64,000 bases of DNA from Candidatus Salinicoccus stercoripullorum (lineage in GTDB: Bacteria; Bacillota; Bacilli; Staphylococcales; Salinicoccaceae): positions 62,001 to 126,000 of the forward strand of contig DXHR01000034.1 in the NCBI GenBank assembly GCA_019113295.1, read 5' to 3'. Shown here in pieces: positions 27,467 to 38,322 of the stretch (the first letter of the stretch is position 1; every line of letters starts with the position of its first letter). The notes under the pieces were generated by a model that did no database searches, was not told the DNA's origin, and saw only the letters and a list, made by a program, of their open reading frames with translations. A program made the position numbers and the translations under genes.

Positions 27467-28783
27467 ATGGCAGAGCGAGAGAAGGAAGGATTGAAATATG
27501 AATCCTTTGATGCACTCTATAAAAAGAACAATACGAAAGAACTGACAGCACGTGCCAAAGAATTGGGACTCACCAATTACAGCAGGCTCAATAAAAAAGA
27601 GCTGGTCCTGGCAATAATGGAAGCTGAAATGGAAAAAGAAGGCAACTATTATATGGAAGGGGTTCTGGATGATATCCAGCAGGACGGCTACGGATTCCTG
27701 AGAACAGTGAACTTCTCAAAAGGTGAGAAGGATATTTACATCTCGGCATCGCAGATCCGCCGGTTCGAACTGAAAAAGGGGGATAAGGTCACCGGCAAGG
27801 TACGCCGCCCCAAAGACAATGAAAAATATTACGGGCTGCTGCAGGTCGACTTCATAAACGACCAGAACGCAGAAGATGTGAAGAAAAGGCCCCACTTCCA
27901 GGCACTGACTCCGCTCTATCCGGATACGCGCATCCATCTGGAAAACAAATCGAATGATCTGTCTACACGCATAATGGACCTTGTCACCCCGATCGGTTTT
28001 GGTCAGCGCGGTATGATCGTTGCTCCGCCAAAAGCAGGCAAGACTTCTCTGCTAAAGGAAATTGCCAATGCAATCACTGAAAACCATCCGAATACGAAGC
28101 TGTTCATACTGCTGATCGGAGAACGTCCCGAAGAGGTGACGGATCTTGAACGTTCGGTTGAAGATTCTGAAGTGGTGCATTCGACCTTTGACGAGCCGCC
28201 GGAGCACCACGTGAAAGTTGCTGAACTGCTGCTTGAACGGACAAAAAGGCTTGTGGAAATGGGTGAGGATGTCATTGTCCTGATGGATTCCATCACAAGG
28301 CTTGCCCGTGCATATAACCTGGTGATCCCGCCTAGCGGCAGGACGCTTTCCGGCGGGCTGGACCCTGCAAGTCTGCACCGCCCTAAACATTTCTTCGGGG
28401 CCGCGCGTAATATCGAGGCGGGCGGAAGTCTGACGATATTATCCACAGCGCTCGTGGATACCGGAAGCCGCATGGATGACGTGATCTATGAGGAATTCAA
28501 AGGGACCGGCAACATGGAGCTCCATCTGGATCGGAACCTGAGCGAACGCCGCATCTATCCGGCGATCGATATCAGGCGCTCCAGCACAAGAAAGGAAGAG
28601 CTTCTGCTTGATAAAAAAGAACTCGATGTACTCTGGCAGCTGAGGAACCTGTTTACTGATGCGCCGGACTTCACTGAAAGATTCCTCAGGATACTGAAGC
28701 AGACAAAGACCAACGAAGAGTTTTTCGATGTTCTGAGGCAGCGCATGCTGTCTTCCCAGAATACAGGGAAACCCGTCATTTAA
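27467..28783 (+). CDS. rho: Transcription termination factor Rho
   Basis: 438 residues. The Rho-N helical domain is at about 15-55 and the cold-shock RNA-binding domain at about 60-130 (Gln-Asp-Gly-Tyr-Gly-Phe-Leu-Arg). Walker A is Ala-Pro-Pro-Lys-Ala-Gly-Lys-Thr at 186-193, and Walker B is Val-Ile-Val-Leu-Met-Asp-Ser. It is the hexameric RNA helicase for factor-dependent termination. The ribosome site is poor (AAGTGAAGTG), possibly limiting synthesis. The 187-nt gap before it has a TAGAAT -10 (27372-27377) but no clear -35. Confidence 0.96.
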   Translation: MAEREKEGLKYESFDALYKKNNTKELTARAKELGLTNYSRLNKKELVLAIMEAEMEKEGNYYMEGVLDDIQQDGYGFLRTVNFSKGEKDIYISASQIRRFELKKGDKVTGKVRRPKDNEKYYGLLQVDFINDQNAEDVKKRPHFQALTPLYPDTRIHLENKSNDLSTRIMDLVTPIGFGQRGMIVAPPKAGKTSLLKEIANAITENHPNTKLFILLIGERPEEVTDLERSVEDSEVVHSTFDEPPEHHVKVAELLLERTKRLVEMGEDVIVLMDSITRLARAYNLVIPPSGRTLSGGLDPASLHRPKHFFGAARNIEAGGSLTILSTALVDTGSRMDDVIYEEFKGTGNMELHLDRNLSERRIYPAIDIRRSSTRKEELLLDKKELDVLWQLRNLFTDAPDFTERFLRILKQTKTNEEFFDVLRQRMLSSQNTGKPVI

Positions 28784-28799
28784 AAGTGAAATGCATCTC

Positions 28800-28828
28800 T
28801 TGATTTTTTACACTGCGGAGTGTATAAT
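28800..28828 (+). promoter_or_regulatory. rpmE promoter with dyad in the spacer
   Basis: TTGATT (28800-28805), a 17-nt spacer and TATAAT (28823-28828). The spacer contains ACACT-GCGG-AGTGT (28810-28823), a small dyad that could be a repressor site. Confidence 0.7.
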
Positions 28829-28841
28829 ATATTAATGTCGA

Positions 28842-28857
28842 AGTGGCGGATGCCACT
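28842..28857 (+). promoter_or_regulatory. Hairpin in the rpmE leader
   Basis: AGTGGC-GGAT-GCCACT is a perfect 6-bp stem with a tetraloop in the roughly 65-nt leader of the L31 mRNA. It could be part of an autoregulatory ribosomal-protein leader. Inference only. Confidence 0.45.
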
Positions 28858-28902
28858 AATCAACTCTGTTCCAGATGGTTCAGGGCAAAGGAGCTGAAAG
28901 TA

Positions 28903-29118
28903 ATGAAACAAGCAATTCATCCGGAATATAACAAAGTTAAAGTTGTGTGCTCTTGCGGTAACGAATTTGAAACAGGTTCAGTAAACAACGAGGATATCAA
29001 AGTAGAGGTATGCTCTGAATGCCATCCATTCTACACTGGACGTCAGAAATTCGCGTCTGCAGATGGCCGTGTTGAAAGATTCAACAAAAAATTCGGTTTC
29101 AAAAGCGCAAACGAATAA
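28903..29118 (+). CDS. rpmE: Ribosomal protein bL31, zinc-binding (C+) form
   Basis: 71 residues with the four zinc cysteines Cys16, Cys18, Cys37 and Cys40 (Cys-x-Cys ... Cys-x-x-Cys). It is therefore the zinc-containing type, not the Cys-less type made in zinc shortage. Large-subunit protein of the central protuberance. AAGGAG lies 10 nt before the ATG at 28903; the frame runs upstream to 28843 through the leader hairpin. Confidence 0.94.
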   Translation: MKQAIHPEYNKVKVVCSCGNEFETGSVNNEDIKVEVCSECHPFYTGRQKFASADGRVERFNKKFGFKSANE

Positions 29119-29129
29119 TAGTGGAAATC

Positions 29130-29164
29130 ACTGCATTGAAGTTGTCCTTCAATGCAGTTTTTTT
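29130..29164 (+). terminator. rpmE terminator
   Basis: ACTGCATTGAAG (29130-29141) pairs perfectly with 29147-29158 around TTGTC, followed by a T-run to 29164. Confidence 0.9.
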
Positions 29165-29219
29165 ATGCCTGAAATATGATATAATTAACAGGATTAAAGG
29201 ACGAAAAAGGTGGAAATTT

Positions 29220-30299
29220 ATGTATGATCAACTCGAAATCATAGAAAATCGTTACGAGCAGCTTAATGAACTGCTGAGTGACCCGGATGTAGTCAGTGAT
29301 TCAGATAAGCTTAGAGAGTATTCCAAGGAACAGAGTGATCTTCAGAAAACTGTTGATATATACAGGGAATACAAACTCCAGAAGGAAACGATTGAAGAGT
29401 CCGAAGAAATGATGGGTGAAACTGATGATAAAGAGATGCTCGATATGCTCAAAGAGGAGCTTTCGGAAGCGAAATCCCGGCTTCCCGAGCTGGAAGAAAA
29501 ACTGAAGTTCGAGCTCATCCCGAAAGATCCGAACGATGATAAGAACGTCATCATGGAAATCCGTGGTGCTGCAGGCGGGGATGAGGCGCAGATTTTCGCA
29601 GGCAACCTGTTCAGAATGTATTCAAGATTTGCTGAAGACCATGGATGGAGAACGGAAATCGTCGAAGCACATTCAAACGACCAGGGTGGCTATAAGGAGA
29701 TCAGTTTCCTGATCCAGGGTCAGGGCGCATTCTCAAAGCTGAAGTATGAGAATGGTGCACACCGCGTGCAGCGTGTGCCCGAGACGGAATCAGGGGGGAG
29801 GATCCACACTTCGACCGCAACAGTGGCAGTATTGCCGGAAGTTGAGGATGTTGAAGTGGATATCCGCAATGAAGACCTGAAAATCGATACGTACCGTTCA
29901 AGTGGCGCGGGCGGACAGCACGTCAATACGACCGACTCCGCCGTCAGGATTACGCACCTCCCGACAGCGCTTGTCGTGACATCACAGGATGAAAAATCCC
30001 AGATCAAGAACCGTGAGCGCGCGATGAAAGTACTGAAAGCGCGCGTATATGATCTGAAAGAACAGGAAGCCCATGCGGAATATGCAGAAAAGAGGAAAAG
30101 TGCTGTCGGGACTGGAGACCGCTCGGAACGCATCAGAACTTATAACTATCCTCAGAATCGCGTTACAGACCACCGCATCGGACTGACTATACAAAAACTC
30201 GACCAGATCATTGAAGGGAAGCTTGATGAAGTGATCGATGCGCTGACCATCGAGGAGCAGACGAGCAAGCTGGAAGAGCTGAACAATGCAGCGCTATAG
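29220..30299 (+). CDS. prfA: Peptide chain release factor 1
   Basis: 359 residues. The Gly-Gly-Gln hydrolysis motif is at 231-233 (Gly-Ala-Gly-Gly-Gln-His-Val-Asn), and the codon-reading Pro-x-Thr motif is Pro-Glu-Thr at 187-189. It releases peptides at UAA and UAG. The ATG at 29220 follows AAAAAGGTGG. The 3' end overlaps prmC, whose product methylates the Gln of the GGQ motif. Confidence 0.97.
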   Translation: MYDQLEIIENRYEQLNELLSDPDVVSDSDKLREYSKEQSDLQKTVDIYREYKLQKETIEESEEMMGETDDKEMLDMLKEELSEAKSRLPELEEKLKFELIPKDPNDDKNVIMEIRGAAGGDEAQIFAGNLFRMYSRFAEDHGWRTEIVEAHSNDQGGYKEISFLIQGQGAFSKLKYENGAHRVQRVPETESGGRIHTSTATVAVLPEVEDVEVDIRNEDLKIDTYRSSGAGGQHVNTTDSAVRITHLPTALVVTSQDEKSQIKNRERAMKVLKARVYDLKEQEAHAEYAEKRKSAVGTGDRSERIRTYNYPQNRVTDHRIGLTIQKLDQIIEGKLDEVIDALTIEEQTSKLEELNNAAL

Positions 30300-31137
30300 T
30301 TACAAAAGAATGATCGAAGAGGCGGAAGCCTCTTTGATTTTATCTGACAGGGAGCCGAGGATTGCGTCACTTCTGCTCGAAGATCTCTTCGGTATCGACC
30401 GCGTATACCTTATGCTGCATGAAGAGGAGGAAGTCCCCGGGGAACGGCATGGGATATTTGAAAAGGCGGTTGCAAGGGCAGCCGCCGGCGAGCCTTATCA
30501 ATATGTGACGGGTTTCAGCTGGTTTTACGGCTATAAAATGGAAGTGGATGAAAATACACTGATACCGAGAAATGAAACAGAGGAACTGGTCGAGTTTGTG
30601 CTGGAGCAGGAACCGGACGATGGCAGGACTGTTGCAGATATCGGGACGGGTACAGGAGCCATCGGCCTCCTGCTGCAAAAACACTGGCACAAAAACCGGG
30701 TGGTACTGACGGATGTATCTTCCGGTGCGCTTGAAATGGCAGGGAAGAATGCGGAAGCATTGGGAGTGTCGCCGGAAATTTTCCGCGGCAGCCTGTTTGA
30801 ACCGTTGACAGACAGAGGGATCATGGCTGACTGCATCGTGTCGAACCCGCCGTATATAGCATATGATGAAAAGGACGATATGGATGCTTCTGTCTACCGG
30901 CATGAACCGCATCTGGCACTCTTTGCGGATGATGGCGGCATGGCGCTATATAAACAGATGGTGGACGGGCTGCCGACTGTATTGAAACCAGGCGGAACTG
31001 TCTATTTTGAAATTGGCTGGCGGCAGTATACGGCACTCAGCACCTATATTAAAAAGGTCTGGCCGAAGACCCGGCCGCAGCTTAAAAAAGATATGAACGG
31101 ACAGGACAGAATACTCTTCTTCAGGTGGGAGGATTGA
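30286..31137 (+). CDS. prmC: Release factor glutamine N5-methyltransferase
   Basis: 283 residues, class I SAM methyltransferase. The SAM loop is Asp-Ile-Gly-Thr-Gly-Thr-Gly at about 118-124 and the Asn-Pro-Pro-Tyr catalytic motif at 187-190. It modifies the GGQ glutamine of RF1/RF2. The gene overlaps prfA by 14 nt, so enzyme and substrate are coupled. Confidence 0.95.
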   Translation: MQRYSYKRMIEEAEASLILSDREPRIASLLLEDLFGIDRVYLMLHEEEEVPGERHGIFEKAVARAAAGEPYQYVTGFSWFYGYKMEVDENTLIPRNETEELVEFVLEQEPDDGRTVADIGTGTGAIGLLLQKHWHKNRVVLTDVSSGALEMAGKNAEALGVSPEIFRGSLFEPLTDRGIMADCIVSNPPYIAYDEKDDMDASVYRHEPHLALFADDGGMALYKQMVDGLPTVLKPGGTVYFEIGWRQYTALSTYIKKVWPKTRPQLKKDMNGQDRILFFRWED

Positions 31138-31139
31138 AA

Positions 31140-32186
31140 ATGGATACAAAAGTTTGGGAAATCTATATTGACCAGCTAAAAGATAAGGGTACGGAAGAAA
31201 AATTGGATGAAATCAGAACGGCCTTCACCTATGGTGAAGTTGTCGGTATACCCACTGAAACAGTCTATGGGCTTGCAGGGGATGCGAGAAACTCTGAGGC
31301 CATCCAGAAAATATTTTCAGCAAAAGGACGTCCCGGCGACAATCCTCTCATCGTTCACATACACAGTATGGAACAGCTGGAAGATTTCACAGAACCGCTC
31401 GATCCCAAAGTCCGATCCCTGATGAACCATTTCTGGCCGGGGCCGATTTCGTTCATTCTTCCATTGAAGGGCAGTATACTCGCAGGGAATACCGTGGCCG
31501 AGTTGGACTCTGTTGCTGTGAGGATGCCGAGTCATCCCGTGGGCCATGCGATACTGGAGCACGTTGGATTCCCGCTGGCGGCGCCGAGTGCAAATCTGAG
31601 CGGTAAACCGTCTCCCACAGACTACCGGCATGTCATTGATGATTTGAACAGGAAAGTTTACGGGGTAGTGGAAAGCGATCCAGCAGTGTTCGGTCTGGAG
31701 AGTACGGTTCTCGACTGTACACAATATCCCTACCGAATTGCAAGGCCCGGCAGTATCACTAAAGAAGCGCTTGAAAACGTCCTTAAGGAAACGGTGGACC
31801 GGCATGTATCCGATTCGGAAAAACCAATATCACCGGGTATGAAATATAAACATTATGCACCACGGCAGCCGCTTGCAGTCATCGAGGGGGGGCTGAAGAA
31901 TAACACGCATTTTGAAGAGGATGGCGATAAAAAAATAGGAATCATCGCCCCGGAGAACTGCAGGAGCTTTATTCCGGATGGTTCTTATTTCATAAGCCTC
32001 TGCTCGGGTGATGAAAATTACCGCGAGGCGGCAAGGAACCTCTACGCTGCACTCAGGCGGATGGATAAATCGGATGTCGATCTGATCTATATCCACGGTT
32101 TCCCTAAAAATGATGAAACCGATGCGTTGATGAACCGGATCTACAAGGCAGCGGGTGATGAAGTGATTAAGGATGATCATCTATGA
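31140..32186 (+). CDS. ywlC: Threonylcarbamoyl-AMP synthase (Sua5/YwlC)
   Basis: 348 residues. The YrdC fold (about 20-200) has Gly-Ile-Pro-Thr-Glu-Thr-Val-Tyr-Gly-Leu and Lys-Gly-Arg-Pro. The extra C-terminal Sua5 domain follows a Ser-Pro-Gly-Met-Lys-Tyr-Lys-His-Tyr-Ala-Pro linker. It makes threonylcarbamoyl-AMP for the t6A37 modification of tRNA. GGGAGG at 7-nt spacing sets the ATG at 31140. It overlaps ywlE by 4 nt. Confidence 0.94.
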   Translation: MDTKVWEIYIDQLKDKGTEEKLDEIRTAFTYGEVVGIPTETVYGLAGDARNSEAIQKIFSAKGRPGDNPLIVHIHSMEQLEDFTEPLDPKVRSLMNHFWPGPISFILPLKGSILAGNTVAELDSVAVRMPSHPVGHAILEHVGFPLAAPSANLSGKPSPTDYRHVIDDLNRKVYGVVESDPAVFGLESTVLDCTQYPYRIARPGSITKEALENVLKETVDRHVSDSEKPISPGMKYKHYAPRQPLAVIEGGLKNNTHFEEDGDKKIGIIAPENCRSFIPDGSYFISLCSGDENYREAARNLYAALRRMDKSDVDLIYIHGFPKNDETDALMNRIYKAAGDEVIKDDHL

Positions 32187-32590
32187 AGATAATATTCATA
32201 TGTACTGGAAATACATGCAGAAGTCCGCTTGCTGAAAGCTATGCCAAAACAAAATTTCTCGGCGGAGACTTTGAATCGCGTGGACTGATGGTGATTTCCG
32301 GTGATACAAGCAGTGAGTCTGTTGATATAATAGAACGTGAATCACTTGTGCCGCCCTCCCGGCCTTCACAGCTGAGACCGGAAGATGTGGCGGACAGTCT
32401 GCTTCTTACCATGACGGAAGAGCACAAGATGATGGTCGAGCAGCGTTATCCGGGCGCAGATGTGAGAATGATCAGTGAGTTTGCGGAAGGGGCGAAAAAA
32501 TCGATTGCGGACCCCTATGGCGGCTCTGCGAAGGAATACGAATTAGTGTACAATCAACTTAAGTCATATATCGATAAATTTAATCTGTAG
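32183..32590 (+). CDS. ywlE: Low-molecular-weight protein phosphatase, YwlE type (protein-arginine phosphatase)
   Basis: 135 residues. The P-loop is Cys7-Thr-Gly-Asn-Thr-Cys-Arg13, with Thr11, the residue that tunes Bacillus YwlE toward phospho-arginine. The general acid Asp is in Ala-Asp-Pro-Tyr-Gly. If it is an arginine phosphatase it would oppose McsB, the ClpCP-tagging kinase. A tyrosine-phosphatase role cannot be ruled out. Confidence 0.88.
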   Translation: MKIIFICTGNTCRSPLAESYAKTKFLGGDFESRGLMVISGDTSSESVDIIERESLVPPSRPSQLRPEDVADSLLLTMTEEHKMMVEQRYPGADVRMISEFAEGAKKSIADPYGGSAKEYELVYNQLKSYIDKFNL

Positions 32591-32653
32591 AAATTTATAA
32601 ATTATTTGGTTGCGTGCACATTTGATATATAATATCAGCAAAGAGGTGAATTT

Positions 32654-33082
32654 ATGAAAATAGCTATTGCTTCGGATCATGGTGGTGTAAATCTCAAAAA
32701 GGCGATTGTTGAAACACTTGCGCAAAAAGGGGTCGACATTACGGATTTCGGTCCGGATTCCGGTGAATCTGTGGACTATCCCGATTATGCGAAACCGGTC
32801 GCGGAGAAAGTTGCAGACGGTATTTTTGACCGCGGAATCCTCATCTGTGGTACAGGCATAGGGATGAGCATAGCGGCGAATAAGGTGAAAGGCATCCGCT
32901 GTGCCCTTGTACATGACAGCTTCTCGGCAAAAGCGACAAGACAACATAATAACTCGAATATGCTGGCTATGGGGGAGAGAGTGGTAGGCTCCGGGCTGGC
33001 AAATGATATTGTCGATATTTGGCTGAATACTGAATATGAAGGTGGCAGGCATGAACGGAGAGTTTGCAAGATTGAAGAGTGA
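32654..33082 (+). CDS. rpiB: Ribose-5-phosphate isomerase B
   Basis: 142 residues. Ser-Asp-His-Gly-Gly at 7-11 and the catalytic Cys65-Gly-Thr-Gly-Ile-Gly. It interconverts ribose 5-phosphate and ribulose 5-phosphate. AGAGGTG precedes the ATG. The 3' end overlaps the next gene by 32 nt. Confidence 0.94.
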   Translation: MKIAIASDHGGVNLKKAIVETLAQKGVDITDFGPDSGESVDYPDYAKPVAEKVADGIFDRGILICGTGIGMSIAANKVKGIRCALVHDSFSAKATRQHNNSNMLAMGERVVGSGLANDIVDIWLNTEYEGGRHERRVCKIEE

Positions 33083-33596
33083 TATCGGTACTTTGATTGA
33101 AAATCTCACAGATGCAGATTTTTTTGTTCCGGGAGAAGACCTGCTCCTCGGATGCTCGACATCCGAAGTGATCGGTCATCACATCGGAAAGCAAAGTTCG
33201 ATGGAAGTCGCAGAACTGATATTTGATGCGTTTAGCAAAGTTGCAGAAAAATTTGATGTCAACATCATGTTCCAGGGGTGCGAACATATCAACCGTGCCG
33301 TGACCATGGACCGCAGTGTTGCGAAAAAACGTGGTTACGAGATTGTAAATGTTGTGCCGCATAGGGAAGCTGGAGGAAGCCTGAGTGAACATGCGTATAA
33401 GCACCTCGGCGACCCGGCGGTCGTCGAGCATGTGACGGCGGATCGCGGCATTGACATCGGACAGACATTGATTGGCATGCATGTGCGCCATGTTGCTGTT
33501 CCATTCAGAACGGAGCAGAAGACGGTTGGCAGCGCGAATGTAACGATAGCATTTTCCAGACCGAAATTAATTGGCGGACCAAGAGCCCGCTATTAA
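33051..33596 (+). CDS. ywlG: UPF0340/TIGR01440 family protein YwlG
   Basis: 181 residues, conserved in Firmicutes next to rpiB and glyA, function unknown. Conserved segments include Gly-Cys-Ser-Thr-Ser-Glu-Val, Phe-Gln-Gly-Cys-Glu-His-Ile-Asn-Arg and His-Val-Arg-His-Val-Ala-Val-Pro. The ATG at 33051 with GAAGGTGG is favoured over 33036. Confidence 0.88.
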   Translation: MNGEFARLKSDIGTLIENLTDADFFVPGEDLLLGCSTSEVIGHHIGKQSSMEVAELIFDAFSKVAEKFDVNIMFQGCEHINRAVTMDRSVAKKRGYEIVNVVPHREAGGSLSEHAYKHLGDPAVVEHVTADRGIDIGQTLIGMHVRHVAVPFRTEQKTVGSANVTIAFSRPKLIGGPRARY

Positions 33597-33626
33597 TAAT
33601 AAATTTCAAGTTCAAGGAGAGAGAAT

Positions 33627-34862
33627 ATGTCACATATCGAGTCACAGGACCCAAAACTTTTTGAAGCAATGGAAGCAGAGTTTGATCGTCAGAACAATAA
33701 TATTGAATTGATTGCATCGGAGAACTTTGTATCAAAAGCTGTTTTCGAAGCGCAAGGTTCAACATTGACCAACAAATACGCAGAGGGCTATCCGCATAAA
33801 CGCTATTACGGTGGCTGTGAACATGTGGATGTAGTCGAAGACCTCGCACGTGAACGTGCAAAAGAACTATTTGGAGCAGACCATGCCAATGTGCAGCCGC
33901 ACTCAGGCTCACAGGCAAATATGGCTGTTTACTTCTCAGTGCTTGAGCCGGGGGACACAGTACTCGGTATGAAACTGGATCATGGCGGACATCTCACACA
34001 CGGCAGTCCGGTCAACTTCAGCGGTAAACTTTTCAATTTTGTCGATTACGGAGTGAAAAAGGATAATGAGCAGATCGATTATGCGGATGTGCTGGCGAAA
34101 GCAAAGGAACACAAACCGAAAATGATCGTTGCCGGCGCAAGTGCTTATTCAACCGCAATCGATTTCAGCAAGTTCCGTGAAATCGCAGATAAAGTCGGTG
34201 CCTACCTGATGGTGGATATGGCACATATTGCCGGGCTGGTTGCGGCAGGTCTGCATCCGAACCCGGTACCGCATGCAGATTTCGTGACTTCCACGACACA
34301 TAAGACGCTGAGAGGGCCGCGTGGTGGCCTGATTCTCACAAAAGATGAGTTTGCCAAGAAAATCGACAAGAACATCTTCCCGGGTATCCAGGGCGGACCG
34401 CTGATGCATGTCATTGCAGCGAAAGCCGTAGCGTTTGGCGAGGCATTGAATCCCGACTTCAAAGTATACCAGGAGCAAGTCATCAAAAATGCCCGTACGC
34501 TTGCTGAGAGGCTGACGGAAAATGGACTGCGCGTCGTCTCCGGCGGAACGGATACACATCTCCTGCTCGTTGATGTGAAAACTTTCGGCCTGACAGGCAA
34601 GCAGGCGGAGGAAGCGCTGGATGAAGTCGGCATCACATGTAACAAGAACACAATTCCTTTTGATGAGGAATCCCCGTTCATCACAAGCGGTATACGTCTC
34701 GGTACACCGGCGATGACAACACGCGGATTCAATGAAGAGGACATGAGAGAAGTGGCAGATCTCATGGCAGAAGTACTCACTGCTGTCAAAAATGGCCAGG
34801 AGTTCGCTGAACTCAGAGACAGGGTATCTGCTCTGACTGGAAAGTACCCACTATACCAATAA
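33627..34862 (+). CDS. glyA: Serine hydroxymethyltransferase
   Basis: 411 residues, fold-type I PLP enzyme with Lys226 in [14 protein letters not shown]. It converts serine and tetrahydrofolate to glycine and methylene-THF. AAGGAGAG precedes the ATG. A hairpin without T-run follows, so transcription may continue into upp. Confidence 0.97.
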   Translation: MSHIESQDPKLFEAMEAEFDRQNNNIELIASENFVSKAVFEAQGSTLTNKYAEGYPHKRYYGGCEHVDVVEDLARERAKELFGADHANVQPHSGSQANMAVYFSVLEPGDTVLGMKLDHGGHLTHGSPVNFSGKLFNFVDYGVKKDNEQIDYADVLAKAKEHKPKMIVAGASAYSTAIDFSKFREIADKVGAYLMVDMAHIAGLVAAGLHPNPVPHADFVTSTTHKTLRGPRGGLILTKDEFAKKIDKNIFPGIQGGPLMHVIAAKAVAFGEALNPDFKVYQEQVIKNARTLAERLTENGLRVVSGGTDTHLLLVDVKTFGLTGKQAEEALDEVGITCNKNTIPFDEESPFITSGIRLGTPAMTTRGFNEEDMREVADLMAEVLTAVKNGQEFAELRDRVSALTGKYPLYQ

Positions 34863-34868
34863 AAAGGA

Positions 34869-34896
34869 TGCCGGAATAAATGTCTTAATTCCGGCA
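34869..34896 (+). other. Stem-loop between glyA and upp
   Basis: TGCCGGAAT (34869-34877) pairs perfectly with ATTCCGGCA (34888-34896) across a 10-nt loop. There is no T-tract, so it looks like a processing or stability element, not a terminator. Confidence 0.6.
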
Positions 34897-34921
34897 CAAT
34901 AGAGAAGACAGGAGGAACACT

Positions 34922-35551
34922 ATGTCCAAAGTGCAAGTAATGGACCATCCGCTGATCCAGCATAAAATGAGTTATATCCGTGATGAGAAAACATCTACAA
35001 AGGAGTTCAGGGAACTTGTCGATGAAGTCGGCATGCTGATGGCATATGAAGTGACGCGTGATTTGTCACTGGAAGATGTTGCAGTGGATACACCCGTTCA
35101 GAGGACGACAGCAAAAAGGCTGAGCGGCAAAAAGCTTGGGATTGTTCCCATACTCCGTGCCGGTCTTGGGATGCAGGAAGGAATACTCAAGCTGATCCCT
35201 TCGGCCCGGGTGGGTCATATCGGACTGTACCGTGATCCTGAGACACTGGAAGCAATCGAATACTATGCCAAATTCCCCGGCGACATCGAAGAGAGGGATA
35301 TCTTTGTCATTGACCCGATGCTCGCAACCGGGGCATCCGCAGTTGAGGCGATTACAGCAGTGAAAAAGCGCGGCGCAACAAAAGTCCGTTTCATCTGCCT
35401 GATTGCGGCGCCTGAAGGTGTGGAAGTATTGAAGGAAGCACATCCTGATGTGGACATATACATTGCTGCATTGGATGAAAAATTGAATGAGAAAAGTTAT
35501 ATCGTCCCGGGACTTGGAGACGCTGGAGACAGACTCTTCGGAACAAAATAG
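34922..35551 (+). CDS. upp: Uracil phosphoribosyltransferase
   Basis: 209 residues. The PRPP-binding loop is Asp-Pro-Met-Leu-Ala-Thr-Gly-Ala-Ser, and the C-terminal uracil loop is [11 protein letters not shown]. It salvages uracil to UMP. AGGAGG precedes the ATG. The glyA-upp-mnaA-atp order is staphylococcal. Confidence 0.96.
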   Translation: MSKVQVMDHPLIQHKMSYIRDEKTSTKEFRELVDEVGMLMAYEVTRDLSLEDVAVDTPVQRTTAKRLSGKKLGIVPILRAGLGMQEGILKLIPSARVGHIGLYRDPETLEAIEYYAKFPGDIEERDIFVIDPMLATGASAVEAITAVKKRGATKVRFICLIAAPEGVEVLKEAHPDVDIYIAALDEKLNEKSYIVPGLGDAGDRLFGTK

Positions 35552-35571
35552 AACCAACAAGGAGAAATAGA

Positions 35572-36705
35572 ATGAAGAAAATCATGACAATCTTCGGTAC
35601 AAGGCCTGAAGCCATCAAAATGGCACCGCTTGTACTGGAACTGAAAAAAGATCCGGAGCTTGAGCCGATTGTGGTAGTGACGGCGCAACACAGGGAAATG
35701 CTGGATCAGGTGATGGATATTTTTGGAATCAAAGCTGATTTCGATCTCAATATCATGAAACAGGGACAGACACTTTCTGAAGTGACAGGCAGAGTGATTG
35801 AAGGCCTGGAATCTGTCATCAAGGAAGCAGAACCGGATATGATCCTTGTCCATGGGGATACAACGACCACTTTCGCCGGCAGTCTGGCGGCATTTTATAA
35901 TGAAGTCGATATCGGTCATGTTGAAGCAGGGCTCAGGACTTACAACAAATATTCACCATTCCCTGAAGAGATGAACCGTCAGATGACAGGTGTTCTCGCG
36001 GATCTCCATTTCTCTCCGACAGATCAATCGAAGGAAAACCTTCTCAAAGAGAACAAGGATGAAACTTATATATCTGTTACAGGAAATACAGCGATTGATG
36101 CACTTAAAACGACTGTCAATGAAGCATACAAAAGTGAGATCATTGAGAAGCATAAGGACAAAAAAGTGATCCTGCTCACTGCGCACAGGCGTGAGAACAT
36201 CGGCATGCCGATGGAGAACATCTTCAGTGCCGTAAGGGAAATTGTTGAAGAGTTCGATGATGTGACAGTCGTCTATCCGATACACAAAAATCCGAAAGTC
36301 CGTGAAATTGCAGCAAAATATCTCTCAGATCATGACCGCATTGAGATCATCGAACCACTTGATGTATTTGATTTCCACAATTTCGCAGCAAAGAGCCATA
36401 TCATTCTCACCGATTCGGGCGGGGTGCAGGAGGAAGCACCGTCACTCGGCAAACCGGTGCTGGTGCTGAGAGACACGACAGAACGTCCTGAAGGTGTGGA
36501 TGCAGGTACATTGAAACTTGCCGGCATCCAGAAAGAAAATATCTACAATATGACGAAAAAACTCCTCACGGACGATGAGATGTACGAAAAAATGTCATCG
36601 GCTGCGAATCCTTATGGTGACGGACGCGCTTCAGAGCGCATCTGTGAGAACATAAAATATTATTATGAAATACTGGATGAAAAACCACAAAGTTTCAGAG
36701 TGTGA
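35572..36705 (+). CDS. mnaA: UDP-N-acetylglucosamine 2-epimerase (non-hydrolysing)
   Basis: 377 residues, GT-B fold. Seen: Gly-Thr-Arg-Pro-Glu-Ala near the start, His-Gly-Asp-Thr-Thr-Thr, His-Val-Glu-Ala-Gly-Leu-Arg-Thr and Asp-Ser-Gly-Gly-Val-Gln-Glu-Glu. It makes UDP-ManNAc for teichoic acid linkage units or capsule. A 21-nt gap after upp suggests co-transcription. The atp promoter lies just downstream. Confidence 0.94.
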   Translation: MKKIMTIFGTRPEAIKMAPLVLELKKDPELEPIVVVTAQHREMLDQVMDIFGIKADFDLNIMKQGQTLSEVTGRVIEGLESVIKEAEPDMILVHGDTTTTFAGSLAAFYNEVDIGHVEAGLRTYNKYSPFPEEMNRQMTGVLADLHFSPTDQSKENLLKENKDETYISVTGNTAIDALKTTVNEAYKSEIIEKHKDKKVILLTAHRRENIGMPMENIFSAVREIVEEFDDVTVVYPIHKNPKVREIAAKYLSDHDRIEIIEPLDVFDFHNFAAKSHIILTDSGGVQEEAPSLGKPVLVLRDTTERPEGVDAGTLKLAGIQKENIYNMTKKLLTDDEMYEKMSSAANPYGDGRASERICENIKYYYEILDEKPQSFRV

Positions 36706-36709
36706 AAAA

Positions 36710-36771
36710 TATGTCAATAATATGTCGGAAGTGCCGTCATGACAAATATTTTCGTACATATTATTGACATA
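36710..36771. repeat. Perfect 16-bp inverted repeat over the atp promoter
   Basis: Positions 36710-36725 and 36756-36771 are exact reverse complements with a 30-nt centre. The right arm contains the TTGACA -35 box of the atp promoter. There is no downstream T-tract on the plus strand. On the minus strand the left arm is followed by five Ts, but the gene there reads the other way. Confidence 0.8.
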
Positions 36772-36792
36772 AAAAAAGCACTCATATATCAT
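36764..36792 (+). promoter_or_regulatory. atp operon promoter
   Basis: A perfect TTGACA (36764-36769), a 17-nt spacer and TATCAT (36787-36792), with about 50 nt of leader before atpI. Confidence 0.78.
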
Positions 36793-36846
36793 TACAAGAG
36801 TAATGTAACGGTTTCCAGACACAGCCGTAAAACACACTAGGAGACA

Positions 36847-37954
<1,108 letters not shown>

Positions 37955-37988
37955 TATATAATTTTTAAATATCATTCAAAAATATTAG

Positions 37989-38222
<234 letters not shown>

Positions 38223-38236
38223 GAATCGTTACATTT

Positions 38237-38264
38237 GGCGAAGTCTTCCATCAAAGATTTCGCC
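38237..38264 (+). other. Stem-loop between atpE and atpF
   Basis: GGCGAAGTCTT (38237-38247) pairs with AAGATTTCGCC (38254-38264), including one G-T, around a 6-nt loop. The tail CTCTTATTAT is only weakly T-rich. It could stabilise the atpE message or cause partial termination, helping the high c-subunit stoichiometry. Confidence 0.6.
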
Positions 38265-38322
38265 CTCTTATTATGTCGACTATGAATAAAGAATGAAACT
38301 CTCGTGAAAGGAGTGTACATAC

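Noticed and set aside
28003..28473. 156-codon frame antisense to rho
   Set aside because: Rho has all catalytic motifs in the sense frame; the antisense product is Ser/Thr-rich low complexity.
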